The position numbers and the translations under genes are program-made. From Bacteroidota bacterium (GTDB lineage: Bacteria; Bacteroidota; Ignavibacteria; Kryptoniales; JAKASW01): 64,000 nucleotides of DNA. The notes under the pieces are model-generated. The model saw only the letters and a list, made by a program, of their open reading frames with translations. It was not told the DNA's origin and ran no database searches. The stretch lies in NCBI GenBank assembly GCA_021825585.1, contig JAKAGT010000007.1, positions 1-64,000 of the forward strand, written 5' to 3'. Positions 8,782 to 17,900 of the stretch are shown piece by piece (the stretch's first letter is position 1; each line of letters begins with the position of its first letter).

Positions 8782-9226
8782 GATTCTCCTCCTTCCCGTT
8801 TTCCTTCTGCAGTGAATTGAAAATCATTCCTGCCCCGATCGCTACCAGAATTAACGGCCAGGTGTCGCCGAAACTGAAGTTCGGCAGGTAGTTCTGCAAC
8901 AAGAATAGGGCTCCGAGAACTATCAGAATGGTTCCCCCAACTACGCTTCCGTGACGTCGGTGAGACTTATGATCAGGGTATTGACTCTTCTCTTGCATAC
9001 CAGCCCCCTCTTCTGTCTGTGTTGCGGTTTTCTGAAATTCAATTGCTTCGAAGGGAACAACGATCCATAGGATTATGTAAGCGAGGACGCCTACTCCGCT
9101 GGCTAGCGTGGCCAGCACAAAAATGACTCTGACAAGAACCGGATCGATATCAAAATACTCGCCCAACCCGCCTGCGACGCCGGCAATCACCCGGTTTTTC
9201 CTTGATCGATAAAGTCTTCGGTCCAT
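8771..9226 (-). CDS. PspC-domain protein with LiaI-type helices
   Basis: 151 residues. Residues 1-60 are a typical PspC domain: RLYRSRKNRVIAGVAGGLGEY, DIDPVLVRVIFV and a helix AYIILWIVVPFE. After a charged linker (about 65-90) come two further helices with LFLLQNYLP and WPLILVAIGAG, like the helices of the next gene. PspC proteins act at the inner membrane in the phage-shock or envelope-stress response. The start has AAGGAG 9 nt upstream. With the overlapping downstream gene it makes a two-gene envelope-stress unit; pspA is not in the window. Confidence 0.88.
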   Translation of the reverse strand: MDRRLYRSRKNRVIAGVAGGLGEYFDIDPVLVRVIFVLATLASGVGVLAYIILWIVVPFEAIEFQKTATQTEEGAGMQEKSQYPDHKSHRRHGSVVGGTILIVLGALFLLQNYLPNFSFGDTWPLILVAIGAGMIFNSLQKENGKEENHEG

Positions 9227-9313
9227 GGTTGAACTCCTTTTGCAGAGAATTACGGTAAAGCGGCCAAAAGGTTACCCGACTGAAAAATGATTGGGGAATC
9301 GTTCCGATGTCAC

Positions 9314-9350
9314 AAAAAAAATCCCGACCAACTTGCCGTCAGTCGGGATT
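9314..9350 (-). terminator. Rho-independent terminator after csp
   Basis: ATCCCGAC (9321-9328) and GTCGGGAT (9342-9349) form a perfect 8-bp stem. On the minus strand it is followed by a run of T (8 A on the plus strand, 9314-9321). It lies about 60 nt past the cold-shock gene. Confidence 0.9.
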
Positions 9351-9407
9351 CGAAGCTTTGAGCGGCTTCGGCCCACGCTGACCGGAGTCAGCATCGGCCT
9401 GAGAAGA

Positions 9408-9608
9408 TCAGATCTTCTTTACCTTGGCCGCCTGCAAACCTTTGGGGCCTTGCTCGACTTCAAACTGGACCTTGTCGCCTTCTTTCAAAGTCTTGTAGCC
9501 TTCGCCAATTATGGCTTTGAAATGTACGAACACATCGTCTCCCCCTTCGCGGGAGATGAAGCCGTATCCCTTGGTTGCGTTGAACCATTTCACGGTTCCT
9601 TGCTCCAT
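9408..9608 (-). CDS. Cold-shock protein, CspA family
   Basis: 66 residues, a single cold-shock domain of usual length. The RNA-binding motifs are present: RNP1 KGYGFI and RNP2 VFVHF, with the starting pattern [15 protein letters not shown]. Such proteins bind single-stranded RNA or DNA and melt RNA structure in the cytosol. AAAGGA precedes the ATG by about 8 nt. It is a single-gene unit closed by a strong terminator. The upstream region is rich in hairpins, which would fit a structured regulatory leader. Confidence 0.96.
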   Translation of the reverse strand: MEQGTVKWFNATKGYGFISREGGDDVFVHFKAIIGEGYKTLKEGDKVQFEVEQGPKGLQAAKVKKI

Positions 9609-9679
9609 TGCTGGATCCTTTCAATAATGTTTCTAAATGCGTACCCGAGCCGTCGCGCCAGATGTCCTTGGCTTATACA

Positions 9680-9967
9680 GTATTGTCCCGACACGAATCG
9701 GGATCCCGACTTGAAGCCGGGACCGGTGAAGTAGACAGAAATCTCAGGACTTCACCTCTGCATACGATGCTACGCCTCGTGTAGAATCCTAAACAACGGA
9801 GCCAGCACACGGGGGCTTACATCTCGTAGAATCCGGCAGGCACTCCGGATTCTTCCGACTGCAGCTACAACCTATAAAAGCATGATCCCACTTGCCTTTG
9901 TTTCCCGGGATCACCACTGCCACTCATTCATCTGCATTCATAAGCGGCATGGCGCCTTGAGCGCCAT
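9680..9967. repeat. Array of hairpins between csp and the hybrid kinase gene
   Basis: The 539-base gap 9609-10147 has no convincing gene. It holds successive inverted repeats: TCCCGA 9686-9691 with TCGGGA 9698-9703; a second TCCCG/CGGGA stem at 9704-9722; GGTGAAGT 9725-9732 with ACTTCACC 9749-9756; AGAATCCGG 9828-9836 with CCGGATTCT 9845-9853; ATGGCGC 9949-9955 with GCGCCAT 9961-9967. Several are perfect. They could belong to a long csp leader, to the 3' end of the kinase transcript, or to a non-coding RNA. No promoter was identified with confidence. Confidence 0.5.
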
Positions 9968-10147
9968 TTGGCGCAAACAACGGTGTACTGTTATTTGCGC
10001 GTATATGATAGTGCTTGACAAATTCAAAAGCAACTAAAGAATTAAGAAAAATCGAGAATGCCCATACCCTGTGTGTCAAAACAAGGCCACATTTAAGGGT
10101 TTCCGAACCTACGGAAGGAAAAGACGAATCAGATGAGACCACGGCCG

Positions 10148-13100
10148 TCAGTTTACAAACCTGTCGACAAGCCGATTCTGCAGTTCATCAAGGGTGAAAG
10201 GTTTCCGGAGTATTCCCACCCCCCCGTTGTTCAATATGTCCTGAACTCTCCCTTCTGCACTGTATCCCGTTGCCACCAGAACCGGGAGTTCGGGGCGCAA
10301 TTTATGAATCTGAGAATAGGTCTCGCTCCCATCCATACCCGGCATGATCATATCGAGAACTACTACATCTATCTTCGAACTCTTTTTCACGAGTTCAATC
10401 GCGGTCTCACCGTTCTCTGCGGTCAAGACATCGAAGCCGAAGAGCGTAAGCGAATCTTTCAGCAAATCACGAATCTCAACTTCGTCGTCGACGACGAGAC
10501 AGACCTTATCCTTAACTTTTTTCGGATTCTCGGATTCTCCGCTTGCCGTTCCGGACGAGGCAGGTCTTGATGTGACAGGTAGATAAACTCTGACAGTGGT
10601 TCCCTTTTCAGTTTCGCTCTCTACCTCCACTTCCCCTCCGTGGTTCTTGACTATCCCGTAAACCATCGACAGGCCGAGACCGGTTCCTTTACCCTTCGGT
10701 TTTGTCGTAAAGAACGGCTCAAATATTCTAGGTAAGTCCTCCTTTGAGATCCCATGCCCTGTGTCCGATACTTCAACAACTACATAGTTCCTCTTCTCGA
10801 GATTCAACTTTGACTTTTCCGCGTCCGAGGAACTTAAATTCCTGGTGGACAATCTTAGCGAGCCTCCCTGAGGCATTGCATCCCTAGCATTCAAAACCAG
10901 GTTCATCACCACCTGGGATAGCTGCGACTCATCTCCCTCCGCCAACGGGAGTCCTTCCTGAAGGTGCAGGGTCACCTTGACATTCTTCTCAATCATCTTC
11001 TTCGTCATGTCGATAGTCTCGGTGCATATCCTGTTGAAGTTCACGCTAGTCACAGACGTCTTTCCTTTGCGCGCGAATCCGAGAAGCTGCTTGGTCAGTT
11101 CAGCAGCGCGCTGGGCGGACTTTTCGATAGTATCAAGATACCTGGAAAGCTTCCTGTTTCCCTTAAGCTCAAGTTTAAGAAGTCCCGAATATCCGAGAAT
11201 TGCTCCCAATATGTTGTTGAAATCGTGTGCCACTCCACCTGCCAGTGTACCGAGACTCTCCATCTTCTGGGAATGTCGCAGCTGTTCTTCGAGTCTGTGA
11301 GTTTCTGCTTCATTTCTCTCACGCTCATACTCAAAAGCCAACCGCTGCCTCACCAATTGGAGAACGTTCATCTGCGATCTGGTGGAATTGATCAGCTTCT
11401 CTCCTGCCATGATAATTATGCCTACTCGCCGTCCATCAACCTCTATATCCGTTGCGTAATATGAGTTTATTTTTCTATCGCCCCCCAAAATCGCACCCAG
11501 GTAGGAAATCTTCGCGTCGGCTTTCTCCATAAGCTCCTCCACACCGTGAATCTCGAGCGTGTGGAGGTACCGGTTTCCTATCTTCACAACATGGGCGAGG
11601 CTTGAATCATTGCTCGGATCATAATCTCCGAGGAACACGACATCGGTGTTGAACACCTCCGCCAGCAAATCCGCGTAGTTCTCAATCAGTTCTATCCCGG
11701 TGTGTGCCAGCGCAACTCCATATGCTTTCTCGATCCACTCGCTGGTACGGACGAGATCCGAGACATCATTTAGAAACAAGATGTGTCGCAGCGCTCCCTT
11801 GTCTGAGGTGATGCTGCTCGAGACCACCTCGAAATGGTGCCTCCATCCATCAATAGCGGCTGTTGCGCGTTGCTTCTTCCCGGGATCGGCGGGTACAACG
11901 GCACTGACCAGGTTTTCCCGACAATCATCATCAAAAAATTCAATGAGCATCCTTCCTTGGGCGGACTCCCAGGAAACACCAAAAGTCTTGAGGAACTTGT
12001 CATTACAGAATTCAATCCTGCCGGCAGTGTCTATTACCACTATCAGGTCGCTGCTCGATTCCGTGATCGTGCGATACCTCAGTTCCGACTCCTTAATTTC
12101 GCTGTGCATCTGCTCCTTCTTCAGGGCAAGAGCCGCCTGGTGGGCAAACCCTTCAAGAAGATGCTGGTGCTCTTCGTGAAACGCACCGGTCACGGAAAAA
12201 TTGTCCAGCGAAATAACACCCAGTATCTCGTCGTCTACCTCAAGTGGTACCGCGACGGCAGACTTAATTTTCGGCAGCAGGGGGGGCGGACCGCTGCCGG
12301 TAGGGGGAAACTCCGATGCGTCATCGACAATCACGGACATGCCTGTTGCAAAGGCTCTCCCTCCCCACCCCTCGGAAGAGTCAAGAGTGAACATCTCGCC
12401 CATCTCATCCGGATAGCCGATGGAAGCGCTCATCTTGAGCTTCTTCTCCACTTTATCAAAAGTCAGGATTGATCCTCCGTCCGCCTCGGGAATTCCCTCT
12501 TTCACCGCGGCGAGCAGGTTGCTTAACAGCTCACGAAGATTGCTGCTGTGCATCAAGGATGCATTGAAATCCAGCATCCGCTGAAGCTGCTGCGTCTTCC
12601 GTTTTAGTTCTTCCCTTGCGATCTTGTCCTCAGTCACGTCTCTGGCGACACCGAGGAGCCCCGTTATCTTTCCATCTTCCCAGATAGTCGTCACGTTGTA
12701 GTCAACGGCCCTGATCTCTCCGGATTTCTTGACAAATCTGAATTCATATCTGCTGACAGTGTCTCTACCGGAGATCCGTTCCCTATATCGGGTCAAAACG
12801 AAATGCAGATCATCGGGATGCACGAGGAATCCGAAGTCTTTTCCGAGTACCTCTTCCGCTGTATAACCGGAGGCCTCTTCAAACTTAGGGCTCACATAAA
12901 GGAGTTTGCCGCCTATCCCGACAAAGATAACGGGGTCATTCACATTCTCGAGAACCAGACGATATAATCGTTCGCTCCTGAGCAGATCCTGGTAGAGCCT
13001 TGAATTATAGAGCGCAATCGCAAACTGAGACGTAAAAATCTCCAGCGCTTCCCGGTCACTTTCAACAAACGGTTCTTCATTCAGCCGGGTCAATGCGATA

Positions 13101-14473
13101 AGTCCGAGCAATTGCCCCTGGTGGGTTACAGGGACCGCCACTAGGTGTTCTATCTTCGGCCTCTCTGCCGGATAGACCGACATCGGGTTCGCCTGAGCGT
13201 TATTCTCCAGTAAGGAGATTTTCTCCGCCGCCGCTCTCCCTATCAGCCCTTTCCCGAGTGGAACCTCCGTCATCATGAAAGATGGGCGCCTGCCGCTTCT
13301 GACTCTCAATTTCGTCTCGACAAGCGCTGATTTCTGCTTCTCGTAGATAAACAATCGTGCAACGTCAGCGGGAACAATAGTGCTGAGTTTCTCGTCGATT
13401 ATGTCGAACAACTTCTCCGGATCGAGATTCTCATGCAGCTGTGAACTCGTTTCCCGAATAGCCTGCAGCTTCCGGTTTTGAATAAAATGCGACTTGACGC
13501 CCTCATTATATTCAAACAGAAGCGAACTGGTATGCACAATCGCGTCGAAGGCCTCAAGTTCTTCGTCCGTAAATTTTTCCCTGACATTGCCGACTACGAT
13601 TCCGCCGAGGAGCTGGTCCTTGCTGTAAAACGGCGCATTGTAAATCGACTTGACACCCGCAAACTTTTGTATCATCCTGGCAGCCTGGGCAGGCATCGTG
13701 GTCCCGAACACGTCGGCAAAATCAGACCCGACCCAGGCTTTCCGATCCGCCGTGTACTGGTCCACTATACAATGCTCCGGATCGAACGGAAACACGAAAG
13801 TATCCAGCGAGATGTCGAAGAACATCTGTGCAAACTTGACCAGTTTACCCTGCGGATAAATTCCGTAAACGGCGAATCCTTTCTGGGCCGGGAAATACCG
13901 CTGGAGGCTTACAACCTTCATGTCTAGCTTCCTCACCACTTGCTCAGCGAGTTCCTGCATGACCGATTTCAGATCGTTTGTCTCAACCATCTTGCGGACG
14001 AGCGAGGCGAGAATTTCGATCTGATAGGATTTCAGAAGAGAGCGGTGCCGGAAATCGGTCGCCTCTCTGACGAAGCTCAAATCTTCGATAAGCTTGATTA
14101 GCGTGTTCGGCAGCATCTTGAGTGGTACGCCGGACAAAGGGATGTAGGCGTCAGCTCCAATACTCGAGTGGTCAAGGAATATGTTTTCGGAGAACTCCCT
14201 TGACACGAGCATGACCGGCAAGAAAGGATCGATCCCCTTTGCAGTTTCAACAACTGACGCCGGGTCGCCGACAGCGAGGTCGTAATCGACAATAAGTGCA
14301 TCGTAATTCCCGGTCAAGAGTTTCTTACTAAGCCCTACCGAACCATGGAGTGTCTCAACCGTGAACCCCATCCTGGCAGACCCTATCAAGCGACTCAATT
14401 GCTCTCTCAAATCCATTGAGTCTTCTAGCAGCAAAAGCCGGATTTCCTGAAACGAACGTCTTGGGAATGACAT
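10148..14473 (-). CDS. Large hybrid sensor histidine kinase (REC-GAF-GAF-PAS-GAF-PAS-HK-REC)
   Basis: 1441 residues from ATG 14473 (a TTG six codons earlier has no better support). Domains in order: N-terminal receiver about 10-130; GAF about 165-320 and 345-490; PAS about 502-610 ([13 protein letters not shown]); GAF about 640-785; PAS about 798-905; an unassigned region about 920-1045 that may be another GAF; HisKA with the phospho-acceptor in GVAHDFNN (His1083); HATPase with [22 protein letters not shown] and [10 protein letters not shown]-terminal receiver with phospho-acceptor Asp1374 ([10 protein letters not shown]). There are no membrane helices, so it is a cytosolic sensor. The N-terminal receiver has the acidic pair and Asp in VDYDL but lacks the conserved Lys (ADAYIPLSG), so it may not be a working receiver. 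No partner regulator is adjacent. Confidence 0.93.
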   Translation of the reverse strand: MSFPRRSFQEIRLLLLEDSMDLREQLSRLIGSARMGFTVETLHGSVGLSKKLLTGNYDALIVDYDLAVGDPASVVETAKGIDPFLPVMLVSREFSENIFLDHSSIGADAYIPLSGVPLKMLPNTLIKLIEDLSFVREATDFRHRSLLKSYQIEILASLVRKMVETNDLKSVMQELAEQVVRKLDMKVVSLQRYFPAQKGFAVYGIYPQGKLVKFAQMFFDISLDTFVFPFDPEHCIVDQYTADRKAWVGSDFADVFGTTMPAQAARMIQKFAGVKSIYNAPFYSKDQLLGGIVVGNVREKFTDEELEAFDAIVHTSSLLFEYNEGVKSHFIQNRKLQAIRETSSQLHENLDPEKLFDIIDEKLSTIVPADVARLFIYEKQKSALVETKLRVRSGRRPSFMMTEVPLGKGLIGRAAAEKISLLENNAQANPMSVYPAERPKIEHLVAVPVTHQGQLLGLIALTRLNEEPFVESDREALEIFTSQFAIALYNSRLYQDLLRSERLYRLVLENVNDPVIFVGIGGKLLYVSPKFEEASGYTAEEVLGKDFGFLVHPDDLHFVLTRYRERISGRDTVSRYEFRFVKKSGEIRAVDYNVTTIWEDGKITGLLGVARDVTEDKIAREELKRKTQQLQRMLDFNASLMHSSNLRELLSNLLAAVKEGIPEADGGSILTFDKVEKKLKMSASIGYPDEMGEMFTLDSSEGWGGRAFATGMSVIVDDASEFPPTGSGPPPLLPKIKSAVAVPLEVDDEILGVISLDNFSVTGAFHEEHQHLLEGFAHQAALALKKEQMHSEIKESELRYRTITESSSDLIVVIDTAGRIEFCNDKFLKTFGVSWESAQGRMLIEFFDDDCRENLVSAVVPADPGKKQRATAAIDGWRHHFEVVSSSITSDKGALRHILFLNDVSDLVRTSEWIEKAYGVALAHTGIELIENYADLLAEVFNTDVVFLGDYDPSNDSSLAHVVKIGNRYLHTLEIHGVEELMEKADAKISYLGAILGGDRKINSYYATDIEVDGRRVGIIIMAGEKLINSTRSQMNVLQLVRQRLAFEYERERNEAETHRLEEQLRHSQKMESLGTLAGGVAHDFNNILGAILGYSGLLKLELKGNRKLSRYLDTIEKSAQRAAELTKQLLGFARKGKTSVTSVNFNRICTETIDMTKKMIEKNVKVTLHLQEGLPLAEGDESQLSQVVMNLVLNARDAMPQGGSLRLSTRNLSSSDAEKSKLNLEKRNYVVVEVSDTGHGISKEDLPRIFEPFFTTKPKGKGTGLGLSMVYGIVKNHGGEVEVESETEKGTTVRVYLPVTSRPASSGTASGESENPKKVKDKVCLVVDDEVEIRDLLKDSLTLFGFDVLTAENGETAIELVKKSSKIDVVVLDMIMPGMDGSETYSQIHKLRPELPVLVATGYSAEGRVQDILNNGGVGILRKPFTLDELQNRLVDRFVN

Positions 14474-14529
14474 ATTTTGGTGCTTTAGCAACTGAAGATA
14501 ATATGCTTGAAAAATGTTTTCAAACTGAG

Positions 14530-14564
14530 GGACACCCCGAATTTGGCGGGTGTTCGGGATGTCC
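14530..14564 (-). terminator. Strong hairpin between sigma factor and hybrid kinase genes
   Basis: GGACACCCCGAA (14530-14541) and TTCGGGATGTCC (14553-14564) pair over 12 bp with one G-T wobble and an 11-nt loop, just after the sigma-factor stop codon. A T-rich stretch (ATTTTTC) comes only about 15 nt later, so it could be a weak terminator or a processing/attenuation hairpin. Confidence 0.55.
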
Positions 14565-14576
14565 TGTGCAACTACT

Positions 14577-15434
14577 CTATCCTAAGTAAGCCCTCAATGC
14601 TTTGCTACGTGTTGCGTGCCGAAGGCGTCTTATTGCTTTCTCTTTTATCTGCCGTACGCGTTCCCGCGTAAGGTTGAATTTCTCGCCAATTTCTTCAAGT
14701 GTAAGCGGGTGTTCTCTCTCAATTCCGAAATACAATCTTATTACTTCGGCCTCTCTGTCGGTTAATGACTTCAGTGCTCTTTCCACCTCAGTCCTGAGAG
14801 ACTCCTTCATCAGCGTGTAGTCGGGAGGAAGCTGGTTGTCGTCGGCCATGACGTCAAGGAGTTTATTATCCTCACCTTGAACAAAAGGCTGATCCACTGA
14901 AAGATGCCTGCCGGAGATTTGGAGGGTCTTGTCTACCTCATAAAGACTCATATCCAATTGTTCTGCAATCTCAGATGGGCTTGGCTCACGCTCAAACTCC
15001 TGTTCAAGTTCGCTGAACTTTTTTCCAATCTTGTTCAGCGCTCCAACCCTGTTGAGCGGCAACCTTACAATTCGGGACTGTTCGGCCAACGCCTGCAGAA
15101 TAGACTGCCTGATCCACCACACCGCATATGAAATGAACTTGAATCCGCGCGTCGGATCAAATCGCTTCGCGGCCTTGATCAAACCGAGGTTCCCCTCGTT
15201 TATCAGATCACCCAGGGAAAGACCTTGGTTCTGATACTGCTTCGCAACACTCACGACGAATCTAAGATTAGCCTTGATCAACTTTTCAAGGGCCCTTTGA
15301 TCGTTCTCCCTAACTTTAATCGCCAGCTCAATCTCCTCCCCGGGAGTCAAGAGATCCACCTTCCCGATCTCTTGCAGATATTTGTCGATAGTCTGATTCT
15401 CGCGAGAAGGATATTGTTTACCGACTTTTATCAT
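14577..15434 (-). CDS. rpoD: Primary-type RNA polymerase sigma factor (RpoD/SigA)
   Basis: 285 residues. Region 1.2 [24 protein letters not shown], split here as [10 protein letters not shown] and VDLLTPGEE; region 2 [27 protein letters not shown] and [10 protein letters not shown]; region 3; region 4 with [28 protein letters not shown] helix-turn-helix. The missing long region 1.1 and total length match the primary sigma factors of the Bacteroidota-Chlorobi group. It directs core polymerase to housekeeping promoters. GAGG precedes the ATG by 6 nt. A second sigma-70 gene elsewhere cannot be excluded, so primary status is likely but not proven. Confidence 0.93.
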   Translation of the reverse strand: MIKVGKQYPSRENQTIDKYLQEIGKVDLLTPGEEIELAIKVRENDQRALEKLIKANLRFVVSVAKQYQNQGLSLGDLINEGNLGLIKAAKRFDPTRGFKFISYAVWWIRQSILQALAEQSRIVRLPLNRVGALNKIGKKFSELEQEFEREPSPSEIAEQLDMSLYEVDKTLQISGRHLSVDQPFVQGEDNKLLDVMADDNQLPPDYTLMKESLRTEVERALKSLTDREAEVIRLYFGIEREHPLTLEEIGEKFNLTRERVRQIKEKAIRRLRHATRSKALRAYLG

Positions 15435-15742
15435 TTATTACCTCACTTATTTTGCGCAATCCGGTCATCATTCTAAAGTACTTAATCCTATCATTTGACA
15501 ATACAATCGCAAATTGGTTACACAATCAAAACAATAATCGCCTCCTATAAACTCCCGGAGAATGGCAATAGTATGCTCGAAAGAATCTCCGGGTAAGATT
15601 CCCTTTGTGAAAAACCTCGATTAACGGAGGGGTACGATCAAGATTGCGTAAAAAACAAGCCTTTGCACCTTAGCCAAGTCTTGATATTTGACCCAGGGCC
15701 GATATTGAATTCCGTCAAAATCGGCCAGAAAGTACGCCATTC
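15435..15742. other. Gap upstream of rpoD; hairpin, no gene seen
   Basis: The 308-base gap has no convincing gene. It contains CCCGGAGA 15554-15561 and TCTCCGGG 15586-15593 (perfect 8-bp arms, 24-nt loop) and GGCCGAT/ATCGGCC arms flanking 16 nt just below the zinc-ribbon gene. On the minus strand TTGATT-17-TTGTAT lies about 100 nt upstream of rpoD and is a weak promoter candidate. Confidence 0.35.
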
Positions 15743-15940
15743 CTAGGCGTAGACCTCTTTTTCGTTACACTTGCAAACTTTGACGAAATGCTGGTTGTAC
15801 TTGTAGTTCGATTTCTCATTTTTCTCTGATGAGACAACCAAAACATTCTGCATTATCTCTCCACACTTTGGGCATTCGGAACCTTTCTTACCTGCCATAG
15901 CCTTTGCGGCCTTTTCAGCAAAACTAGTTGTCTTTGCCAT
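15743..15940 (-). CDS. Small zinc-ribbon-like protein
   Basis: 65 residues with four cysteines in two pairs: CPKC (residues 23-26) and CKC near the C-terminus (VCKCNEKE), plus His in NQHFVK. This pattern suggests a small zinc ribbon. The N-terminus is Lys/Ala-rich (EKAAKAMAGKKG). AAAGGAG precedes the ATG by about 8 nt. It follows the GAF-GGDEF gene with a 16-nt gap in the same direction, so they are probably co-transcribed. I do not recognise the family and give no function. Confidence 0.7.
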   Translation of the reverse strand: MAKTTSFAEKAAKAMAGKKGSECPKCGEIMQNVLVVSSEKNEKSNYKYNQHFVKVCKCNEKEVYA

Positions 15941-15956
15941 TTATATTTCTCCTTTC

Positions 15957-17645
15957 TTATAGAATCTTCACCACATTCCCACCGCTCGTGTGAGCCCGCT
16001 GCAAAACCTTCTGGGCGGTCATCACAAGTTCGGATGGGTCGTTCTTTCCATCTATATTCAGAACGGCAACGCTTATCGTCGCCATATAATTTCTGCTTCC
16101 TATTGAGTATACCTTCGTAGCAAGAGTCTTTCGAAACTTCTCTCCCCATGCCAATGCTTCATGCTGAGAGAAGCTCTCGAGTATGATCCCAAAAGAATGA
16201 GCCGAGATTTTGCCTATCGCGTCATAAGGCTTGAGCCAACCTCTGACAGTCTCAGCGATATCGGTCAGGAGGTAATCCACTCCCTCCACGGAGAACCGGT
16301 TCCTGATCTCATCAACCCGATCGAGCCCCATTAAGACCAGTGCGCTTTTTATGCCAAGGTCTGCAACTCTTCCTATTTCTTCCTCCAGTCTTCCGAGGAA
16401 AAATTTCTTATTCAACGTGCCGGTGACCCTGTCGAAAACGACAAATTTTTCCACAAGCTGGTTTGCAGAACTGACCTCAGATGCGAATGCTCCCAGGTTC
16501 ACGAGCTGCTTCATCCCGTCAATTTCGAGTGAGGAGAACTTCGATGTGGACAGACTCTCCACGGTGATCGCCCCAAAGCATGTGTTGTATCCGGAGATCG
16601 GTAGGGCGACAAAAGAGCCCTTCCCTGACGGCTCATTCTGTGTGAAGCGATGATCCTCTACTCTCGAGAGATCTTCCAGATAGAGTGACCTGTTTTCCCT
16701 GATGGCTTTGCCTGCAAGCGAATCACTCAGGCTGACCTTGCACCCTTCCTCTACGTATTCGCTGCCCGAACGTTTCACAACTCGCGATACGGTCCACGAC
16801 TGGAGGTCGCTCTGAGAAATCAAGGCGACAAACTCTGCATCCACCGTGTCAGAAACCACGGTAGCAATGGTCGATAGTATAGTGCTCACGTCAGTCTTGG
16901 ACATCAGCTCATTTGTGAACCACTTAAGTGAGTTGAAAGTGGTTTTGATGACACCGAGATCGTACTTCTCGGCAAGGGCCCGCAGAACTGCAGAAAGCAG
17001 GCGCGTAAAATTACCAAGGAGAGGAACGGTCTCCCTTCCGAAACCTTCGTCGGTCAAACTATCTGCAACCAGGACCGCGATGACCTCGTCACGAAAGAAT
17101 ATCGGGACGCCGATAAGGCTCTTCACGCCCCCCGGTGCCTCATAGTACGGCACGACATCTACCTCCGCCGCCGGGTTTATCTCCGAGATGATTTCCGGTT
17201 TCCCGCTCAGGGCTATTCTGCTGATCACATCGTTTCCGATCGGAAGACGCAACTCCTTCGTGAACACGGCGGAGTTCGTCATCTTGTCGGCCACGGCGAG
17301 GAGCTGCCTCTCCCTGTTGATCCAGAACAGTGCAGTAGTGTTGGCGAAGAGCACCTCCTGGACGAGCTCGAGCACCTTGTGTAATATCGAGTGAAATTCT
17401 GCTCTCGGCTCGGCCGGAACTTGTTCTTCCGGTTTGAAGTAGAAGGCGTCGATTATGCTTGACCGGGGTCCCTCTTTCCTGGGGACAAAAGTTCTCGGCG
17501 GCTCGGGACTCTGCGTCTGTTGTGGCTGACGGGGACTGTCTTTCTCCAAATGAGCGACCTGAGGTTCCTCATATTCGGCATAATACTCCGAACTGATGTC
17601 GTCAAATACGTACCTCTTCACTGGCTTTTTAGTATCTTCGTTCAT
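15957..17645 (-). CDS. GAF-GAF protein with degenerate GGDEF domain
   Basis: 562 residues, cytosolic. The N-terminal about 70 residues are charged and Pro-rich. GAF domains lie at about 75-215 and 245-395. The C-terminal about 405-560 has the fold pattern of a diguanylate cyclase (DRVTGTLNKKFF, SALVLMGLDRVDEI, RNYMATISVAV), but the GGDEF signature is replaced by SAHSF at residues 481-485. It therefore should not make cyclic di-GMP and may act as a ligand sensor or a protein-interaction module. A promoter candidate lies about 40 nt upstream of the start. It neighbours the primary sigma gene and a small zinc-ribbon gene. Confidence 0.85.
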   Translation of the reverse strand: MNEDTKKPVKRYVFDDISSEYYAEYEEPQVAHLEKDSPRQPQQTQSPEPPRTFVPRKEGPRSSIIDAFYFKPEEQVPAEPRAEFHSILHKVLELVQEVLFANTTALFWINRERQLLAVADKMTNSAVFTKELRLPIGNDVISRIALSGKPEIISEINPAAEVDVVPYYEAPGGVKSLIGVPIFFRDEVIAVLVADSLTDEGFGRETVPLLGNFTRLLSAVLRALAEKYDLGVIKTTFNSLKWFTNELMSKTDVSTILSTIATVVSDTVDAEFVALISQSDLQSWTVSRVVKRSGSEYVEEGCKVSLSDSLAGKAIRENRSLYLEDLSRVEDHRFTQNEPSGKGSFVALPISGYNTCFGAITVESLSTSKFSSLEIDGMKQLVNLGAFASEVSSANQLVEKFVVFDRVTGTLNKKFFLGRLEEEIGRVADLGIKSALVLMGLDRVDEIRNRFSVEGVDYLLTDIAETVRGWLKPYDAIGKISAHSFGIILESFSQHEALAWGEKFRKTLATKVYSIGSRNYMATISVAVLNIDGKNDPSELVMTAQKVLQRAHTSGGNVVKIL

Positions 17646-17693
17646 TTGAGAAATTCAGATTAGATGGTGCCGGAGTTCGTTCATTTTGCGTGG

Positions 17694-17723
17694 AATATAA
17701 CAGAATGAGGGGTATATTTTCAA
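17694..17723 (-). promoter_or_regulatory. Promoter candidate for the GAF-GGDEF gene
   Basis: On the minus strand TTGAAA (17718-17723) and TATATT (17694-17699) are 18 bp apart, or TTATAT with a 17-bp spacer. The predicted transcription start is near 17687, about 40 nt upstream of the ATG. Confidence 0.5.
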
Positions 17724-17900
17724 TCACTAACCACGAAAATTAGGAACAATAATCGATGGAGGCGATTTCCGAGATATCATGCCGAAAGGAGCTTAAATTT
17801 CAACCGTTTTCACTACAAAATGAGCCTTTCGCAGAATAATCATCGAGTCTGCCCGTTGAATTGTAAAACATTTGATTAGGGAGTAAATTTTGGAGTGAAA

